Below are positions 25,776 to 37,935 of a stretch of DNA of 64,000 bases, one piece after another (position 1 is the first letter of the stretch; each line of letters begins with the position of its first letter). This DNA is from Larus michahellis (lineage: Eukaryota > Chordata > Aves > Charadriiformes > Laridae). Position numbers and translations under genes: made by a program. The notes under the pieces were generated by a model that did no database searches, was not told where the DNA came from, and was given only the letters and a program-made list of their open reading frames with translations. Location: contig NC_133901.1 in NCBI RefSeq assembly GCF_964199755.1, positions 26,252,397-26,316,396 of the forward strand, written 5' to 3'.

Positions 25776-26439
25776 CCTACTGTATGGCAGCAGCGCCAGC
25801 CCCAAAGACAATGCCTCGCAAAGGGGCTTGAAAAGTGAGGTTTCTCCCTTTGCCACGCAGCCACTTCCGATGGAGCAAGCATTCTCCTTTCGGGACCCTC
25901 ATCTTGTCACTAGAACAATGTCTATCTTCGCCTGCCAATTTTTTTTTTTCTCTATCCTGCCTTTGATCTATAAAAAATCAAAAGAACAAAGTCAGGGGAG
26001 AATAGGGGGCTTTTTTTTTGTTGTTGATGCACAGAACAGGCTTTTATAATTTGGGTCTACTTTTGTGCCTGAGGATTGCAGGGGCAGGGAAGGAGGGTAG
26101 TTGATTCGTGTGTTGGGCTCTCTCCAGCCCTGCCGACCCTGGGCACGGCGTGTGCCAAAGCCCCCCCCCCCCTTTCCCCTCCTCCTCCCCAAAGCAGCCA
26201 GGAATAAGGACGGGTGCTGCCCACCTCGGGTGTCCCCCACTCCCCAGCCTTGGTCCTGAGAGCTCTCCTGCAGGCTGGGGCCTTTCCACCTGCTGGGCCC
26301 AGGCCACCGCTGGGGTGGCACTGACCGTTGCCCAAGGCCAAGTCAGGATCACCCAAGCCTCGAATTAATGCCCATGTTAATAACAGAGATGTGTGCAAAT
26401 CACAGAATAACAGCCTGACCATCACTGTATATTTTAACG
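25776..26439. other. Intergenic, with C-run
   Basis: C-rich tract near 26161-26174 and GC-moderate sequence. No gene found. Confidence 0.4.
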
Positions 26440-26790
26440 CATGATGCAAAATGATGCTGTTTTCCAAGTCATGATTTTGTGTAAATGTTAGAGGAATGAA
26501 CGTGAGACTAACACCCTTTTCTTAGAAATCAGACAAATCAGGACAGCGTGAGGCCCTGAGATGCTGAAATCTTGGATTTACGTGCTAGCAAAGCAAAGAA
26601 ATCAGAGCGTCCATGCAAATATGCGAATGTGAGTTTGACTTCTTTGTTTGTAAGTGGCAACAGGCATTGTCACGCATGTGTAGGACAGGCTATAAATAAT
26701 CCCTGATGGAAAACTGGGTCTAGTTCTGGTTCATTCCATGAGGACAAGTGGCTGGTTGGGTTCACATGTGACTCTATGCACGTAACCCTC
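26440..26790. promoter_or_regulatory. Candidate enhancer block
   Basis: Perfect octamer ATGCAAAT at 26613-26620 and TATAAATAATCCC near 26691. Repeat-free. Confidence 0.3.
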
Positions 26791-28379
26791 CTGGAATTAA
26801 CCCTAATCACTCGAGCTCAGCTCAGTTCCTTGCCTCGCTTCGAACAGCGGGAAGTGTTGATTTCTCCAAAAGGATTGCATTACGGCTACTTCCTTTTCAT
26901 TAAAATGCCAGCAAAGGAAACAACAGAAATGACTGGTCTGTGCTGTATCAGTTACACTGGCTTTGGTGCCCTGGCTAAAATGTGTTCCCGCACGATTAGG
27001 TGATTAACTCCATCACAGACTGGTTTCCTACTTTGAAGGAGTCAATTTCTGGGCAAGGTAATACAGTAGGTTGGTGAGAGAATGGAAATTAGAGGAAGGT
27101 TCATTAAAGAAACTCAGACTTCCTTGGTGAGATCTTGTTCCGTCTCTGGCCACCCTTTCTTAGTTATTTTTGAAAGAAAATCACCAGTTTCAAAATGTCT
27201 AGTTCAAGTCAATTAATTTAGACAAGGGCATCTGACCCTCGGTCTGGATTTGGGCTGCTGGGGAGCATTTGCTGTGGGCTGTAAATGGAGGCAGAGGCAC
27301 CCCTTGCTGGAGGGCTGTGAGCCGGGGTTGAGAGCGGGGTGGCTTCATGGGGCTCACGGCCTTCGTTCCTGCCTTTATGTCAGACAAACATGAAACAGGG
27401 GCAACACTCATCCTTTTCCCAGCATGGAAGAGTCATGGGTGGGCACGAGGGAGTGTTAGGGCATTGCATGTCTCAGCAGCATGCTGTGGCAGCTTCAGGT
27501 CTGCCTGTAGATCACAACTGGGATGGTCCATCCAGTCCCTGGAGACAGCTAAGTCTCCACTGCTGCATCTGCCTGACACCACCTCACCCTTACTGGTGTC
27601 TCCTAGCAATTGCCTGTGACCTGCATGGGATTTCTGGACCCTGGTCCCATGCCAAGCCCACAAAAACCCTCAGCTCAGTCCCCAGGAGCTGACCCTTCAC
27701 CACCTGGGGTATCCCCATGCCTCAGGGTCTGTGCCAAGGGACTGCAGACATGAGCCTGTCGTAAAAATGGTCACTGAGGCAGTGGGTTTGGATGGCACTG
27801 GGAGGACTTGGGAACCACAGCATCCACTTGCAGTGGGCCTTGGAGAGAAGACGAAAGGATGGGGGAGGGCTGTATTTCACCTGTGTGAAAGATAACTGCT
27901 GGGACAAGATATAGCAGGGCTGGGGCCCAAGATCAATTCCCCTTCCCTCCTCCTCCTACTGTCCCCCACCCTCCCTCCCCCTGCCCGATTCCCCGGGGAA
28001 CCGGCTTCCCACCCTATCTGGTCACGTTTTCTTCCCAAGATTAATTGTTGGGTCAGGGCGGATTCACCATTGTGTCAGCCTGCAAGTGCCTTTCTCTTCT
28101 TTCTTTTTAAGAGAGCCTTAGTCAAACTTCAGGCCCCCCTCTCTTCCCTCCTCCCCCATCTTTTAGGGCGGGGGGGCTGCTACTCCGAGCCGACCTTCTG
28201 GGCTGAGAGGCATCAGCCATGCCTTTTAACTGTACAATTATGCACACTCCCTAAATGTTGTTTTAATAACAGCGTTTGAAAAAAGCCGCAGCGGGTCGGT
28301 GTTTAGAAAAGCAGTGAGATGCCCGGAGCGGCCCTCTCCCTCCCTCACACACGCACAGATACACCCCGGGCAGCATTTT
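26791..28379. other. Intergenic, nothing recognised
   Basis: Unique, GC-moderate sequence without recognisable gene, repeat or strong motif cluster. TTAACTGTACAATTATGC near 28226 is AT-rich and motif-like. Confidence 0.4.
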
Positions 28380-28394
28380 GGGGGGGGGGGGGGG
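28380..28394 (+). repeat. 15-G homopolymer
   Basis: Fifteen consecutive G, prone to G-quadruplex formation and to sequencing error, at the left edge of CpG island 5. Confidence 0.9.
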
Positions 28395-28419
28395 TAACGG
28401 TGAAAACGCACCCAGCACC

Positions 28420-28920
28420 TAGATGAGGAGACTGACCCCCATCTCCCTGGGAGCCCCCGCGTCCCCTCTGGGCAGCCGCTCCCCTGGAAAGCGCAGGCGG
28501 GAGGAGGGCGCCGGGCGGGCGGGCGAGGACAGCGACGCGGCTCGGTGCCCTGCGGGCAGCCCTGGCCCCTGCGGGCGCCCCGCAGGACCACGGAACACGG
28601 TACTGGGGCCGGCCGGGCTGGAGGCATCGCCCGCCTCCCGGGTCACCCCCGCAGCCGGCAGAGCCGCGCAGCCCGGTGAGAAGCGGGCAGGGGGATGCCG
28701 TGCGGTTCATCCAACTTCCAGAGCCCGGCCCCACGTCGGGCAGCAGCCGCCCCCCCGACTCCGGGCGGCAACCTCCGGAGGGTCCCGCCGCCAGCTGGGG
28801 CTGGGAGAGCCCCTCGGAGCGCCCCGACCCCGGCCGCTCCCCCGGGCTACCAACCCCGGGCTACCACCAGCCACGCCGCTCTCGGGGCTCTGCCCCGCGG
28901 GAAACTCGCTCCCCTGTGAA
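28420..28920. other. CpG-rich island 5
   Basis: Dense CpG (CGCCGGGCGGGCGGGCGAGG near 28509). Overlapping open frames in four or more frames reflect GC content; none is recognisable. Confidence 0.6.
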
Positions 28921-29059
28921 ACCACAGTGCCTGGCACTCATTTTCCATCCAAAGCCACCCTGTAAGAGATGCTGCGAAGGAGACCCAGACACCTTCATAT
29001 CTCAATTTTTCTTCTTTGGACAGGAAATGTGCGTGGAAGGGGGGGGTCGAGATCGTAAA

Positions 29060-29420
29060 TTTCACTGATTACTTGCAGATTGTACAGAATATATTCAAGC
29101 TTTCATGACAGCTTCTAGAGACATAACGACTGGACAATATTGCCCGAACAGTACAAACTCTCTTTAACTACTACAAAGAAATCAGCAGGTAATTATAGGC
29201 TCGATTGTATACATAATAGGCATCGGAAATCGGAGAATAACTGTAGGCAGCGATTCTGAACCAGAAGAGGAACTGTCGTGCTTCAAACTCTCATACAATA
29301 GCTGCTCATTGTGCCGGGTGTCTTATTCTAATTAGAGATACCTGCGCAGCATAACAAATATAGAAGAGAGACACATCCTTGATCTTCCTGCCAGTAAACC
29401 TCATCCTTTAAAAATTAAAG
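29060..29420. promoter_or_regulatory. Candidate enhancer with inverted SOX pair
   Basis: ACAATATTGC at 29134-29143, identical to the ten bases at 22926-22935, plus AGATTGTAC near 29077, GGTAATTATAGG near 29188 and TTCTAATTAGAG near 29326. AT-rich and repeat-free beside CpG island 5. Confidence 0.45.
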
Positions 29421-30039
29421 ATATAAAGGCAAAGCAAGCCATGTGGGTATTCCTGACACAGGCGATGATGCTGAGCTGTGCCCTCTGCGCTTTACTGGGC
29501 AGAACGACCACGCCTTGTTTGGGGGGATTTCTGACCGGAATGGGACTGCTGGCAAAAAAAACTTTTCTCAAGGTGCCCAGAGAATTGCACTTTAGACAGA
29601 GAAAGATAATATATATGAAAGAGCGCCCGGCCAAAATTAACCGCAAACAACAATCACTTCGGGAACCCATCAAACCTTTATTTCATATTGAGTTTATAAT
29701 ATTTAATTCTTTTTTTTTTTCCTTGACTTACGGGGGCGGGGGGGGTGGGGAGACAAGCTAGCTACAAGAATATAAGTATATATTTCTGGTAGAGAGGTTG
29801 TTTCTTTTTTAACAAATGTTTTTCTTTTGAAATCATTATTGGCACTCCCTGCGCAGAATCGTCTACCTCTCCTTTAGCTGGTAATTCCTCCTTCCAGCAG
29901 ACTCTAACTCCCAGCCAAATGACGGAAAACACTCCTAAAAACTCTCCTGGTGTCGATGCCCATTTCACTGGAAGGCTTCCCCCAACTCCCGTTTCTTTCA
30001 GGTGAAGTTTTCCAACGAGTTCCTTGGCCACAAGCCGAG
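29421..30039. other. Intergenic, nothing recognised
   Basis: Unique sequence with a T run near 29710 and a G run near 29732-29748. Confidence 0.4.
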
Positions 30040-30580
30040 GCGGTGCCCGGCATGTGCAGCTGTGCGTGGGTGAACCCACGCACCGCCCGTCCCCGCGGGT
30101 CTGGTCCCTCTTCTCCCCGGCTGAAACGAGCCCCAGCGGTTTCCACACAACTTCGCTTTGAATATATCATCTGGCCTTAAAGTTCACTTCGGTTGTTTTG
30201 CCTCTAGGGGTACGTGCTATGTTATTCTGGGTCACGAGTGACCTGTACGCCTAAGTGAACGTGCGTCCACATCACAACCCAGCCACCCGGGAGTAGATAA
30301 TCCGAGGTGTCATTTCATCCCGTGGAGGAGACGGTTTCCACCAGGTCAAGTTCGACTCTGCCAAAGAGCAGAGCAGAGCGGAGCCGAGAAGTGCCCAAGC
30401 CAGGGATACTCACCCTCGGCAGGAGCCCAGCGCAGAGCCCGAGGAAAGGCTCTCCTCGGGGCTCTGAATTCGCCGGGGGATTTGTCGTGAGCATCAGCCG
30501 CGGGTGAGCGCGGAGCCGCTGCCGCGGGGCAGCTCCCGCCAGCAGCGCGGGATGTGCGGGACCCCACGCGTGTCATCAGA
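30040..30580. other. GC-rich patch 6
   Basis: Moderately CpG-rich around 30080 and 30360-30560. No gene found. Confidence 0.45.
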
Positions 30581-30619
30581 AAAAAACTCGTCGGGGAGCA
30601 GCCAGGCTCCAAATAAATT

Positions 30620-30910
30620 AGATTTGGATTCCTTTCATTTACAAATACCTCATTTGTGAAGTCCGATGGCTGTTTTTCTAAACATCATTTACTACATCGT
30701 TGTAAACGAGATAATAGAATTGTTGGTTAAAAAATTGATATGATTGATAGAAATAAATTCTCTGTATAACTGGCAACGAGTAGCAGCTGAATATTTTACT
30801 CTGTGCTTTGCAGTCCCGCTCCTGTAACAACCGTTTTGTCTAAGCTACACCGCTGGCTTCAGCTTATCTATTTGGTTTTAATGCCAAGTTAACGTTAAAG
30901 CTAGAGCAGG
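30620..30910. promoter_or_regulatory. Candidate enhancer block
   Basis: GAATTGTTGGTTAAAAAATTGATATGATTGATAG near 30718-30751 in overlapping short cores (SOX, homeodomain, GATA-like), and AACAACCGTTTTG near 30826. Confidence 0.35.
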
Positions 30911-31079
30911 ATGTTCGTATAAATATGAATCAACTTTTTCAAAATGCTCCTGACTAAATCATGCCGTGAAAATAAAACACAGAGGGAGAGAAGGAGGGGA
31001 AGTTGTGTTTCCCAAAATTGAAAGACAGTAAAAAATTGGTCATCAAAAAAAAAATCTCCAGATGAAGACAGTAAAGGTA
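30911..31079. other. Short intergenic spacer
   Basis: AT-rich, with an A run near 31047-31055. Confidence 0.3.
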
Positions 31080-31330
31080 AATCAAAGCAGAGCAACTGTT
31101 TGCAATATCACTTGTACTTTTCCTGTTGGGCTGCGCAGTATTTTACCGAGTGGAAGTACTAGCAAGATGTGCAGGTATCCGCTTACATTATAAACTGCAG
31201 TTGGTATAAATATTCTATTCCAGGGAACAGCATTATCACATGCTTCCAAATAACCAAGTAGCCTTTCAAACAAAAGCCACACATCAGGTGGCGTTTTATT
31301 AATGAATGATGCTCTGCCTGATAAATATGA
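31080..31330. promoter_or_regulatory. Candidate enhancer block with CTCF-like site
   Basis: AT-rich block with ATTATAAACTGC near 31188 and TTATTAATGAATGATG near 31297. CACATCAGGTGGCG at 31280-31293 resembles the CTCF core. Confidence 0.35.
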
Positions 31331-31480
31331 AGGGTGACCGTTTTCTGCCCGGCTCCTGTCGCCGCCCGCACCGTCCCGCCGCTGCCTCCGCGGAGCGCGG
31401 AGCCCCGTCCGCCGCCCTGCCCGCCCGGCAGCCCCCTGCTCCAGCCCGGCTGCGGGGCTCTTCTTTGCAGGTTTTAGGGG
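31331..31480. other. Small CpG-rich patch 7
   Basis: CGCCGCCCGCACCGTCCCGC and similar CpG runs over about 120 bases. Confidence 0.5.
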
Positions 31481-31949
31481 GATGCCTTGGACTCCAGCCT
31501 CCAGCGACCAAATTCACGTACAAAACGCTACCGCCAAATGGCAACTCTTTGGGGGATTTTTTTGGGTTTTTTTCCCCCCACTCTAAAGTTTTGCCGTGTT
31601 TGCCCAATTCCGGCGAGAAAGGTTCGTGGGACGAAGGATAGGTCAGATTTATATCAGGGTAACCTGCCTGCCTCCATCCTTTCGCTTGTGTCACCTGTGA
31701 ATTTCTCAGGTGCAGGGTTGCACCTCACCCCGCACATCTCTGCCATCAGCAGTCTCCGGACAGTGCCTGAACTCAGCCTTTTCCATAGCCGGTCCCAAAC
31801 CTAATCTGCTTGTGCAGCTCGACAAGCCACGCTGCGAACCGGGCAGAACAAGACTCTGTTGATCGCCCTGGTCACAAGTTCGCTTTTCTGACCTTATATC
31901 CTAGTCCAGCTGGTTGTTGGGTTCGGTCTGGTTTGGGCTTTTTTAAGCC

Positions 31950-32240
31950 GACTCTTATTCTACGTGTTAAATGGTCGGCTCTTTAACCAGCAACTAGCAA
32001 TCATCAGACATTAATTTATACGGCTTTTACAAATACCTAAGCTATTTAAAATGCTGAACTGGGTTGTGTGTGGCAGGGAACATCTATCTATTGAATAGGC
32101 AGTGTCACACGGTAGCATGCTCTCTTGTCAAGGGTGATTGTGTTTTAGGCAAACATTTGAGCAAACATAAAGGCAAAGGTCAAGTACTGTTCAGTTGCAG
32201 TGTGTGCTAATTCACCTAGCTAACCAATGGGGCAAAAGTT
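31950..32240. promoter_or_regulatory. Candidate enhancer block
   Basis: ATTAATTTATACGG near 32009, GGCAAACATTTGAGCAAACAT near 32148-32168 (two forkhead-type cores), AAAGGTCAAG near 32174 (nuclear-receptor half-site) and CTAACCAATGG near 32219. Confidence 0.4.
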
Positions 32241-33828
32241 GCATTTTCTGCGAGCACCGCAGACCAAACCTCTGCGAAGGGCATTATTAGCAGTGAGCCG
32301 GCTGTGATCGCTTCCAGACAGCTCCCGGGTGGAAGGGCTGGAGGTTCCGAGGGTGCCCGGGGTGCAGCTCCTGCACGGTCACCTCCCTTTGCTAACAAGC
32401 ACTTTCCAATGAGCTGGTGGATTTTGTACTGTTCTGCTCCCCCACACCCCCTTTTTTCCCCCCCTCCTTTTTCCTTGTTATTTAGTTATTTCCCTGCATT
32501 TTCTTCCTCTCCCTCCCCGTTCCCTGAACAAACGAAGCTGGGCTGCCCATAGCCGGCCGGCTTAGGGCGCTGAGTGCCCGGAGCCCAGCGCAGGGAGAAG
32601 GGCGAGATCAATCAGCAACTCCGGAGAAATTGGGCGAGCGGAGACCAGTGGCAGGAAAGTGCAGTTTGACTCCTCATTGAAAGTGCGTGGGGAGGAGGGG
32701 GGAGGAGGAACCGAGTTACTTTATTATCCTCATTCCTCCCCACGTCGTCGCAATAAACTAAAGCCATGTTTTGAATAGGAAAGGCTGGAATTTATCTCTG
32801 AGGGTGATCTGCCTGCAGAATTTTCCAAGCAAACCTTATTATTTCTCATAGGGAAATTCTTCCTGCCATCCAAAAAAATAGAAAGGAATCAAAGGACTGG
32901 GTGGTGGTTGTCACACTCGCAGCTTAGAAGTCTCTCTCTCTCTTTTAAGGAAAAAAAAAAAAAAAGGCAAGAAAAAAAACCCGGCGACCCATTCCTTCCT
33001 TCTCGGTTCAGCCTGGAGGGCTCGCACTTTGAATCAATAGTCATTTTGTTTGAACCAATGGCTGTGCTTCCATCCAGGCTGTACGTACAGTAGTTTTCAT
33101 AATAAACACGGGTTTCACAGTTGTGGTCTTAAAGCACTCAGGTTTGGGGGTTGCACGTGCAAAATAAATAAATAAATAAACAAACAAACACATGGCAGTG
33201 GGATTTAAAAAAAAAAAAAAGAAGAAACCAAACAAACAACAAACCGCCAAATGAAACCGATTATTCTGAACCCAGGCGAAAGCTCGTGAAATTCTTACTT
33301 GTTGCCTTGTGCTACAGAGGCACTCGCCTCCCAGTCCCGCACCGTGGGGTCTGGCTGCTGCCTGCTTCTGCTGCTGGGAGAAGCGGGATGATTTTTTTTT
33401 TTTTTTGACAAAATTCCAGGAAGAACATCAACAACGTTACAGACGTGATTCTAAGCACAAAACTGGTTTATGGCTAAAATGACATTAAAATCACGAGGGC
33501 ATATTTTTTTCGCAGCGTAGACTTTAAACACAAGCACACAAGCATGAGAAAACACGTTTAAAAAAAAAAAAATAAATAAACTTACCCCCGCCTGCCAAAC
33601 CATCACAATTTGTGGGACTCTTCTTTAGTGCTGCAGACAACTTGGTCCTTCAAGCCCTGCATTAAACACGGTGCATACAGTGAAACAGGAATAAAATAAA
33701 AAAAAAATATATTTTGTCATATATTTCTAAATAGTCTAATCTCCTTCAAATGTCTCGGATTTCTTTACAACCCACTGGCTACGGTCCTATAAACACCACC
33801 TGGGCAGTTTCACAAGCTTTAAAGTTTT
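32241..33828. other. Intergenic, nothing recognised
   Basis: Mixed composition, with A and T runs (32951, 33207, 33391, 33560) and an (AAAT)/(AAAC) tetramer run near 33160-33190. No gene found. Confidence 0.4.
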
Positions 33829-33887
33829 GTGTGAGTGTGTGTGTGTGTGCGCGTGTGTGTGTGTGCGTGTGTGTGTGCGTGTGTGCA
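33829..33887. repeat. (GT)n microsatellite, interrupted
   Basis: About 59 bases of GT repeats with GC interruptions; Z-DNA-prone. Confidence 0.95.
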
Positions 33888-35099
33888 GTAAGTTGTTTAA
33901 AAGGCATCGTTACCATTCAGAGGTATAAAAGTATTGCCCTGATCTTTGGCGTGATGGGGTTTGTTTTTTGGATTTGGGAGGTTGTTTTTTTTTTACACGC
34001 ACCTCTCATTTTACTTAACTTTTTAAAGATGGGAAAAGCTGGAAGCTTTAGTTTTCGAGAGACTTTTCTCGTTATTCATCTGTTTGGTCGCCTTAGCTGC
34101 ACAAAAGCGTATCAGCTGCGTTATGAAAAATGGCCTAAGCCCAGAGAATGTCACAGTGGTCGACTTATTATTTTAGCCCTTCTTAAAAAAAAAAAAAAAA
34201 AAAAAAAAAGAAAACTCGGGGAAAGTTTGCTTTTGATGAATTCAATAAAAGCGGCACTGCAACGGAAGAGATTTTAAGCTAAAATCATACAGCATGGGGG
34301 CAAAAGCTTAAACCAGCCAGATGGCCAAAGGTAGCCAGAGTCTGCCCGCTTCAAACCCATCCACTGAACTTACAGTCCTACAGGCTTTTAGCTTTTTTTC
34401 ATGTTTATCGTGCTTTGTTCCCCCCCAAAAAACATCTCAACAAACAAACAAACAAAAGTGAACTTTTACAATTCATGTGTCACGAACCGTTTTTTCTTTG
34501 CGCCTCTGGAACAGGGACAAGGCAGGATTTTTTTGGTTTTGATTTTAAAAAAGACACGGCATCTCAAAGCCCCTGGGCAAGGTGTTACTTTTTAATTTAC
34601 CAGCACCTCATCTCTCGTCCCCAGGGAGGGCTTCCCGGCCGAAACCAGAAAGGACGAGTCGAAAGGACTGCAGGGATTACAACTGGAGGCTGTGCTATGC
34701 ATCAGCTCCTGTCCTTCTCCTGAGTAATAAATGGATCCAAACAATAACAGCGATTAATAATAATAACAATAATAAATACCCCAGACTAGGGACTCTGTGG
34801 GGCAGGGCGTTGAATTCGGTGTGGGTTTTGGTTTTTGTTCGGAAACATCCATAAACAGCTCCAAAACCCACTAGTAAACTCTGTTCTCTTCTGGCTTAAA
34901 ACCCTTTGCAATTCTTGGGATTTCAGTGGCACTCGGAGGCTTGCCATTGGCTTCCAGAAAGTTGTCCCGGCTGTAACCGAGGGCAGAGATCTGGCGCCTT
35001 AGCCTGGATCCACCTGCTTTGATAAGAAGACGGAGCTTTTGATGCGCCTGGTCCGGGGGAGATGATAGTGCTGGCTGTGCAGAGGCGAGAGGATTTTGC
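33888..35099. other. Intergenic, nothing recognised
   Basis: Contains a 25-A run at 34185-34209 and an AAT-rich microsatellite near 34753-34776. No gene found. Confidence 0.4.
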
Positions 35100-35710
35100 T
35101 GGAGCAGGACAGGCTGGCGGCGCCCTGCCCGGGCTCTCCTCGCCTCTTGCCCCTTATTTCATAGTTATTCCCATCCTGCAAAACAAGTGTCCGCGCTGCC
35201 CCGCGGGAGGGGGGCTGGAGGCAGCCCGCAAGTGCCTAACGCCGGGATAAACTTGCCCCCCACCCCCGCTTCACCTCTGCCCCCCGCGCCGCGGGACAGA
35301 GACCCGGCAGGACTGATCCAGCCCCTCCTGCCCCTGGCCTCGGCCGGGCCGCGCAAGTCACGCACGGACGGGCTGGGGAGGGCGCACCCCCATCCGCGCA
35401 CCGCGGTCCCGGCGCGGCCAGAGCCGCACCGGTGCCCGAAGTCACCCCCGGTGGCCCCGCGGGCAGGTAGCGCGGCGGCCGGTGCGCGGGTCCCCGCGGG
35501 GGGGCTGCGCGTCCCTCCGCGGGGTGGCAGCCGCCGTGCCCACGCGTGAGGGCGGCAGGTGCTGCCCGCGCCCCAGGGGAGTGGAAGGTCCTGGCCGTGG
35601 TCTAGGCTGCGGGCGGCGGACGCTGCGCGGAGCACCCGGCAGCCGAGGAAAGAGGGGGATCCCCGTGAGCCGGCTGTTTCCCGGGGAGGGCGGCGGGGGT
35701 GTGTGAGGGG
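35100..35710. other. CpG-rich island 8
   Basis: Long dense CpG island. A 235-codon minus frame crosses it (35872-35165) but is Arg/Gly/Pro-rich without a domain and is treated as chance. Confidence 0.65.
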
Positions 35711-36599
35711 TTTAAAATCTAATATTGGGCTCACTTTGTAAACGATTAAACGAAATGGAAGGTGAATAGCGCGCAACCCTGCTGAAACCCAGATCCAGCG
35801 CAGAAGTAGGAGCGTGTGTTTGCCTGTCTGTGGCAGAGTGCGCGTCCCGCACTGGGCACAGTCACCTTCCAAAGAGCAAACTTACTGTGCAGTTTCCCAA
35901 CTCTTAATGACCACCGTGCCGGGGGCTTGTTCCCCGACAGGCGCTGCCGGGATGACCGCGGCAGCAGCGGTCAGGAGCAGAAACCAGTTTGTAGTCGTTT
36001 TCCCCGCTGGTGCAGCAGCTTGCGAGAAGCGATGAAGTAAGAGTAAAAAGGAGCTGGCGGGGAAAACTACAGAAAAAAACCGAGCTCCGGAGCACCCCCC
36101 ACTCGCGTGTGTACGGGGTTGAGCAGCGCCGGCCACCCGGGTGGGAGCAGACACGTGTATCCCACTTGGTACCCCCTGACCTTGCTGAAGCCCCCGCTGT
36201 CGCAAAGCGCACAGGTCTCACCCCTGTCCCTGCCTGCACCCGAGGCTGCCCTTAACGGGTCACCTCGACGTGGGCAGGAGACAATTCTGGGGGAATCCTG
36301 GTTACCTTCTGGGCACCTTTTTCACAAAACGTTTGGGAAATCCGTTAAAGCAAAGACCTCGCGAGGCTGGAAATTGCCCTTTGCATCCCCAAAGAGCACA
36401 GGCTGGGAAAACTTGGAGAGACTTCATCCCGATAGGAATGACAGCGGACCATCGAGGGGAGTTTAGAAAATTTAGAGGAGGCAGTTAAATCGGCCATACA
36501 AAGAGGTTTTGGGTTTGATTTGGGCATATTTTGTTCCCCAGAAAATAAAATCGGTTCTGAGTAGTTTTGCAGAAAAGAGGGTAAATCAGGCGATAAAGG
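35711..36599. other. Intergenic, nothing recognised
   Basis: Unique, moderate GC. No gene found. Confidence 0.4.
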
Positions 36600-37160
36600 A
36601 GGGCGTCCCAGCCGCTTGGTCCCAGAAGCGTACCTGCGCCCGCTCACACAAATGACCTGGACAACAGCCTGGCAGGGCAGAGCTCGCTGCCCACCCCCCG
36701 CTGTCCCCCCCCGGCGCTGCCCCTGCGTGGGGCAGGTCCCCCGGGGACCACCGGGGGGAGGCGGGGGGACCTGCCCGCTCATCCCCGGCTCTGTAGCGTG
36801 TGCAGGCTGCTTGGAGACCCCCCGGGGAGACGGGATGCTGTGAGCACCACCGGTGGTACCTTCGCCCTCGGGGGGCGACTCTGGGTGGGGGCGGGACACC
36901 GCGCTTTGGGGCGGCGAGCAGAGCAGGCTGACTCCGGGCGCGGGGCTGAGCGCTGCCGACCGGGCTGGGTGTCCCCAGCCTGGCCACTGGCTGCGACACT
37001 TCATTCATTGTGCCCCGACTCCGCCGAAGTCCGGGCGCGCCGGGACGGGTCTGCCCCGTACGGGGGCACGGCGGGCCCGGAGATAGCCCAGGGTCGCGCC
37101 CCGAGGCGCAGCCTCGCCGCCCCCCTGTGCGAAACACCGGCATGTGGTCACGTTCACGAG
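36600..37160. other. CpG-rich island 9
   Basis: Dense CpG over about 550 bases with overlapping chance frames on both strands. Confidence 0.6.
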
Positions 37161-37579
37161 TGTGCAAGTTGTTAGACGGGCTGGTGTGTCCTCCCAGCTC
37201 CAGGTTACCCGTGAAACGCTGGAGTTCATTCCTTCTCCCCTGTATGTCACCCTTCCTCAACCCTGCGGGGGAGCTCGCTCTGGCTCTGAGCCCCCTTGCT
37301 CTGGGCTTCACATCCTCTGAGGACCGATCCCGCAGCTCCCATCCAGTCCAAAGTTCCCTGGAGTCAAGAGGAGTGAGCGGGTTTGGCTCTCGGAGTGTTT
37401 TCGCAAGTCAGGACACAGCCAGGGAGCGGAGTATTGCGGAGATCTTTCCCTCCGGCTGGCCAAAGTGCCTGCTAAGGACGGGCTTGAGGGCAGGAGGCAT
37501 CCTCGGAAGACCTCGCAGTTCTCGGAAGGTTGTGCTTTGTTTCAATGTTTACTTCCCGAACTGCAAATGTCACCAGAAT
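37161..37579. other. Intergenic spacer
   Basis: Moderate GC; nothing recognised. Confidence 0.35.
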
Positions 37580-37935
37580 GCAACTTTAGTGCTTTGCGGT
37601 TAATATTTTTTGCCCGAGGTCTATCACTAGCATTAATTGTCCCAATAAATTGAGATATAGTGTGCATAATGCAATGTAACAATATGGTTATATTCCACGT
37701 GTATGACTTAATTAAGCTATTTGCAGCCTGATGCTGCAAGTCAACGGGTGTGCAAGTGGATTAACAATGTACTGTTCTCGTATCCTCAGGATGGTGCATA
37801 ATTACTTTACTGGCGGTACATATCAATTTTTGATGATTGCAGAACACATGCTCACTTTACCAACAAGCGCTTTAATAACTCTCCATTGTGTTTTAAAAAA
37901 AGCGTTGTTTGGAAATATTTGGAAGCCTCTGCAAA
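37580..37935. promoter_or_regulatory. Strong candidate enhancer between CpG islands 9 and 10
   Basis: Palindrome CTTAATTAAG at 37707-37716, AACAAT SOX cores near 37677 and 37763-37768, and TGCATAATTACTTTAC near 37795. The block is repeat-free and sits between two CpG islands, the arrangement typical of developmental enhancers. Conservation is not tested. Confidence 0.45.

Noticed and set aside
35165-35872. 235-codon minus frame in CpG island 8
   Set aside because: GC-driven, Arg/Gly/Pro-rich, no homology recognised and competing frames on both strands.
36586-37311. 241-codon minus frame in CpG island 9
   Set aside because: Same reason: long because GC-rich sequence has few stops, not recognisable as protein.
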